Shown piece by piece: positions 7,238 through 7,977 of a stretch of 7,977 nucleotides of DNA (the first letter of the stretch is position 1; every line of letters begins with the position of its first letter). This DNA is from Deltaproteobacteria bacterium (GTDB lineage Bacteria; Desulfobacterota; Binatia; Binatales; Binataceae). The translations under genes and the position numbers were made by a program. The notes under the pieces are model-generated. The model worked only from the letters and a program-made list of their open reading frames with translations, did no database searches and was not told the DNA's origin. The stretch covers positions 1 through 7,977 of the forward strand of contig DAHZDR010000487.1 of assembly GCA_027403435.1 (NCBI GenBank), read 5' to 3'.

Positions 7238-7267
7238 TTGTAATGTTCTTGACTTTGTTGTGATAAT
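7238..7267 (+). promoter_or_regulatory. Candidate extended -10 promoter for the HTH gene
   Basis: TTGTAA (7238-7243, 4 of 6 to -35 consensus) is followed after 18 bp by GATAAT (7262-7267, 5 of 6), preceded by TG-T, which makes an extended -10. Transcription would begin near 7274. The leader before the GTG at 7447 would then be about 170 nt, long enough to include the hairpin at 7280-7300 and the DnaA-box region. Confidence 0.35.
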
Positions 7268-7332
7268 CCTGTGAGCTGCTTCCCAGGGAGTGCTTGGGAA
7301 AACTGACGCGCGTAAGGCCGCTTATCGAAGCT

Positions 7333-7341
7333 TGTGGATAA
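7333..7341 (-). promoter_or_regulatory. Perfect DnaA-box match
   Basis: TGTGGATAA is the exact reverse complement of the consensus DnaA box TTATCCACA. A second, 7-of-9 match (GATGGATAA, 7347-7355) lies 14 bp on in the same orientation. A chance 9-mer match in 8 kb is unlikely but possible, and DnaA binding is not shown. A single good box may mean DnaA-linked regulation rather than an origin. Confidence 0.35.
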
Positions 7342-7388
7342 ACGGGGATGGATAAGATGGATTTTGTTCGCAAGTTCTGTAATTTAAA

Positions 7389-7401
7389 CGTCAAATTGAC
7401 G
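7389..7401. repeat. Perfect 13-bp dyad upstream of the HTH gene
   Basis: CGTCAA-A-TTGACG is a perfect 6-1-6 inverted repeat whose centre lies 52 bp before the GTG at 7447. Its position fits an operator for a small dimeric regulator, including autoregulation by the HTH protein itself. The TTGACG half also looks like a -35 box, but no -10 occurs at suitable spacing. Confidence 0.35.
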
Positions 7402-7435
7402 CCCAGTGTCGATTTATTGAAGCAAATCGTACAAT

Positions 7436-7440
7436 AGGTG
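7436..7440 (+). promoter_or_regulatory. Shine-Dalgarno-like AGGTG deciding the HTH gene start
   Basis: AGGTG stands 6 bases before the GTG at 7447. The other possible GTG (7438) overlaps this motif and has no AG-rich sequence ahead of it, so the downstream start is preferred. Confidence 0.45.
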
Positions 7441-7446
7441 CAAATC

Positions 7447-7695
7447 GTGGAAGAAACGAATTCTAAAAAACATGGATCGCAGGGTTTACCGCCCAAGGTT
7501 CTGACCGTTCGGGAACTTTCCGAGTATCTGCGAGTACATCCAACGACCGTCTATCGGCTGCTGCGCGCCCGGCAATTGCCGGGGTTTCGGGTGGGCAGCG
7601 AATGGCGCTTTAGCGTTGACATGATCGACCGCTGGCGCTCCGAGGAGGAGCAATCTTCGGTCGAAATCAAGACGCGGCGCAAGCGGGCTGGCTGA
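7447..7695 (+). CDS. Small excisionase-family (HTH_17-type) DNA-binding protein
   Basis: The protein has 82 residues from GTG at 7447 to TGA at 7693-7695; a GTG at 7438 would add three residues. After a polar N-terminus (about 1-16), residues 17-63 form a compact MerR-like winged helix: VLTVRELSEYLRVHPTTVYR is the helix-turn-helix, RARQLPGFRVG leads into the wing, and SEWRFSVDMIDRW closes it. This pattern defines the excisionase-type HTH family (helix-turn-helix domain, TIGR01764-like). The C-terminal tail is charged and basic (KTRRKRAG). Members bind DNA, some as phage excisionases and many as stand-alone regulators. No integrase, phage or plasmid gene is visible here, so a chromosomal regulator is at least as likely as a mobile-element remnant. 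Codon use is GC-rich in the HTH core but AT-rich in the first ~10 codons, continuous with the AT-rich region upstream. Target genes are unknown; autoregulation through the dyad at 7389-7401 is plausible. Confidence 0.85.
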   Translation: MEETNSKKHGSQGLPPKVLTVRELSEYLRVHPTTVYRLLRARQLPGFRVGSEWRFSVDMIDRWRSEEEQSSVEIKTRRKRAG

Positions 7696-7698
7696 TAA

Positions 7699-7740
7699 CT
7701 TCGGAATCAGGCGACCGCGCCGATTTCTCCGAAGCGGTCG
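7699..7740 (+). repeat. Interleaved inverted repeats just after the HTH gene
   Basis: CTTCGG (7699-7704) pairs with CCGAAG (7729-7734), and CGACCGC (7712-7718) pairs with GCGGTCG (7734-7740). The two pairings are interleaved and share one base (7734), so the RNA could form either stem or, if one end pair opens, a pseudoknot. It begins 3 bases past the stop codon. Confidence 0.45.
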
Positions 7741-7757
7741 TCTGTCCATCTGCGACG

Positions 7758-7782
7758 GCCGGCGCGCGAATCTCGCGCCGGC
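7758..7782 (+). terminator. Strong hairpin downstream of the HTH gene, possible terminator
   Basis: GCCGGCGCG-CGAATCT-CGCGCCGGC is a perfect 9-bp stem with a 7-nt loop, about 60 nt after the stop. No T-run follows, so it is a terminator only by position; it could equally be a REP-like palindrome. Confidence 0.35.
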
Positions 7783-7977
7783 GCGGTGAGCTGTGGCGCA
7801 ATCCGCGCGGCCGCGCCCCGCAGTTATCGCGTGCCGCCACGATAGCTCAATTAACGTGTCATTGGCGTACGCCATCCTGGAGAAGCTGACTGGGATTGCG
7901 TCTTGCGCGGGGCGTGTCGGCGTTCGCAGTGCGGGCGCCGCGGGATTGCTCGCCGCCATCGCTTAAGCGCGCGGTTT

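Larger units (their letters stand above)
7081..7446 (+). promoter_or_regulatory. AT-rich control region upstream of the HTH gene
   Basis: A hand count gives about 157 G/C in the 360 bases 7081-7440 (about 44%), well below the rest of the window. It has no supported gene. It contains a perfect 7-bp inverted repeat TCAACTT-CGTCC-AAGTTGA (7125-7143), a promoter-like pair (7238-7267), a hairpin TTCCCA/TGGGAA (7280-7285 with 7295-7300), a DnaA-box match (7333-7341), CTTATC/GATAAG flanking it (7321-7326 and 7351-7356), and a perfect 6-1-6 dyad (7389-7401). The density of such elements before one small DNA-binding gene suggests a regulatory region, possibly autoregulated. An old mobile-element remnant is the main alternative. 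Confidence 0.45.
7696..7977. other. Non-coding tail with dyads; no convincing gene
   Basis: It contains two interleaved inverted repeats (7699-7740), a 9-bp perfect hairpin (7758-7782) and a 12-bp palindrome TGGCGTACGCCA (7863-7874). A short plus-strand frame (GTG 7793 or 7856 to TAA 7966) has no ribosome-binding site or recognisable sequence and is not called as a gene. Confidence 0.4.

Noticed and set aside
7081..7446. Calling the AT-rich island a replication origin
   Set aside because: Only one perfect DnaA box plus one weak box, and no origin-linked genes in the window; reported as a finding only.
7125..7496. 123-residue minus-strand frame in the AT-rich island
   Set aside because: No ribosome-binding site or domain signature, a composition unlike the neighbouring proteins, and it overlaps the HTH gene start. 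Not excluded absolutely.
7486..7959. 157-residue minus-strand frame over the HTH gene
   Set aside because: Largely a shadow of the HTH gene and the hairpins; low-complexity Arg/Ala/Pro composition.
7793..7966. Short plus-strand frame (57 codons from GTG 7793, 36 from GTG 7856)
   Set aside because: No ribosome-binding site, no recognisable sequence, and it crosses a palindrome; chance in GC-rich DNA is likely.

Overview
The window is a piece of a GC-rich bacterial chromosome. G+C is roughly two thirds by eye, with strong codon bias for third-position G/C. An F420-type LLM flavin oxidoreductase fragment, a B12-dependent methionine synthase and dispersed 'TCATTCTG...GAAGAATC' repeats would suit an uncultured soil- or sediment-type lineage such as Binatota, Desulfobacterota or Acidobacteriota. 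No marker gene here settles this, so the taxonomy is only a guess.

Layout. At 3-542 (+) is the C-terminal half of a luciferase-like (LLM class) flavin-dependent oxidoreductase; its N-terminus lies upstream of the window. It converges on a two-gene minus-strand unit, and the two facing stop codons share one CTAG (539-542). In transcription order that unit is a DUF1499-domain membrane protein (2880-2122) followed 17 bp later by a polytopic GT-C-like membrane protein (2104-539). A 191-bp divergent spacer (2881-3071) separates it from metH (3072-6602, +). metH encodes a full-length four-module cobalamin-dependent methionine synthase with zinc, pterin-binding, cobalamin-binding and AdoMet-binding signatures all visible.

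Downstream of metH is an 844-bp gene-free stretch in two parts. The first (6603-~7080) is GC-rich and packed with palindromes: two tandem hairpins just after metH, a REP-like palindrome between two copies of a ~27-bp direct repeat, and a TCATTCTG-type dispersed repeat forming a long imperfect hairpin. The second (~7081-7446) is an AT-rich island, about 44% G+C by hand count over 7081-7440. It holds inverted repeats, a promoter-like sequence and a perfect DnaA-box match. The island leads into a small excisionase-type helix-turn-helix protein (7447-7695), which is followed by strong dyads and no further convincing gene up to the window end.

How the genes work together. metH is housekeeping one-carbon/methionine metabolism. 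The DUF1499/GT-C pair looks like an envelope-associated operon of unknown role. The small HTH gene, with its unusually long AT-rich control region, is the most open part of the window. No complete new multi-gene system (defence, CRISPR, mobile element or biosynthetic cluster) is visible; the items worth following are the non-coding structures around metH and around the HTH gene.
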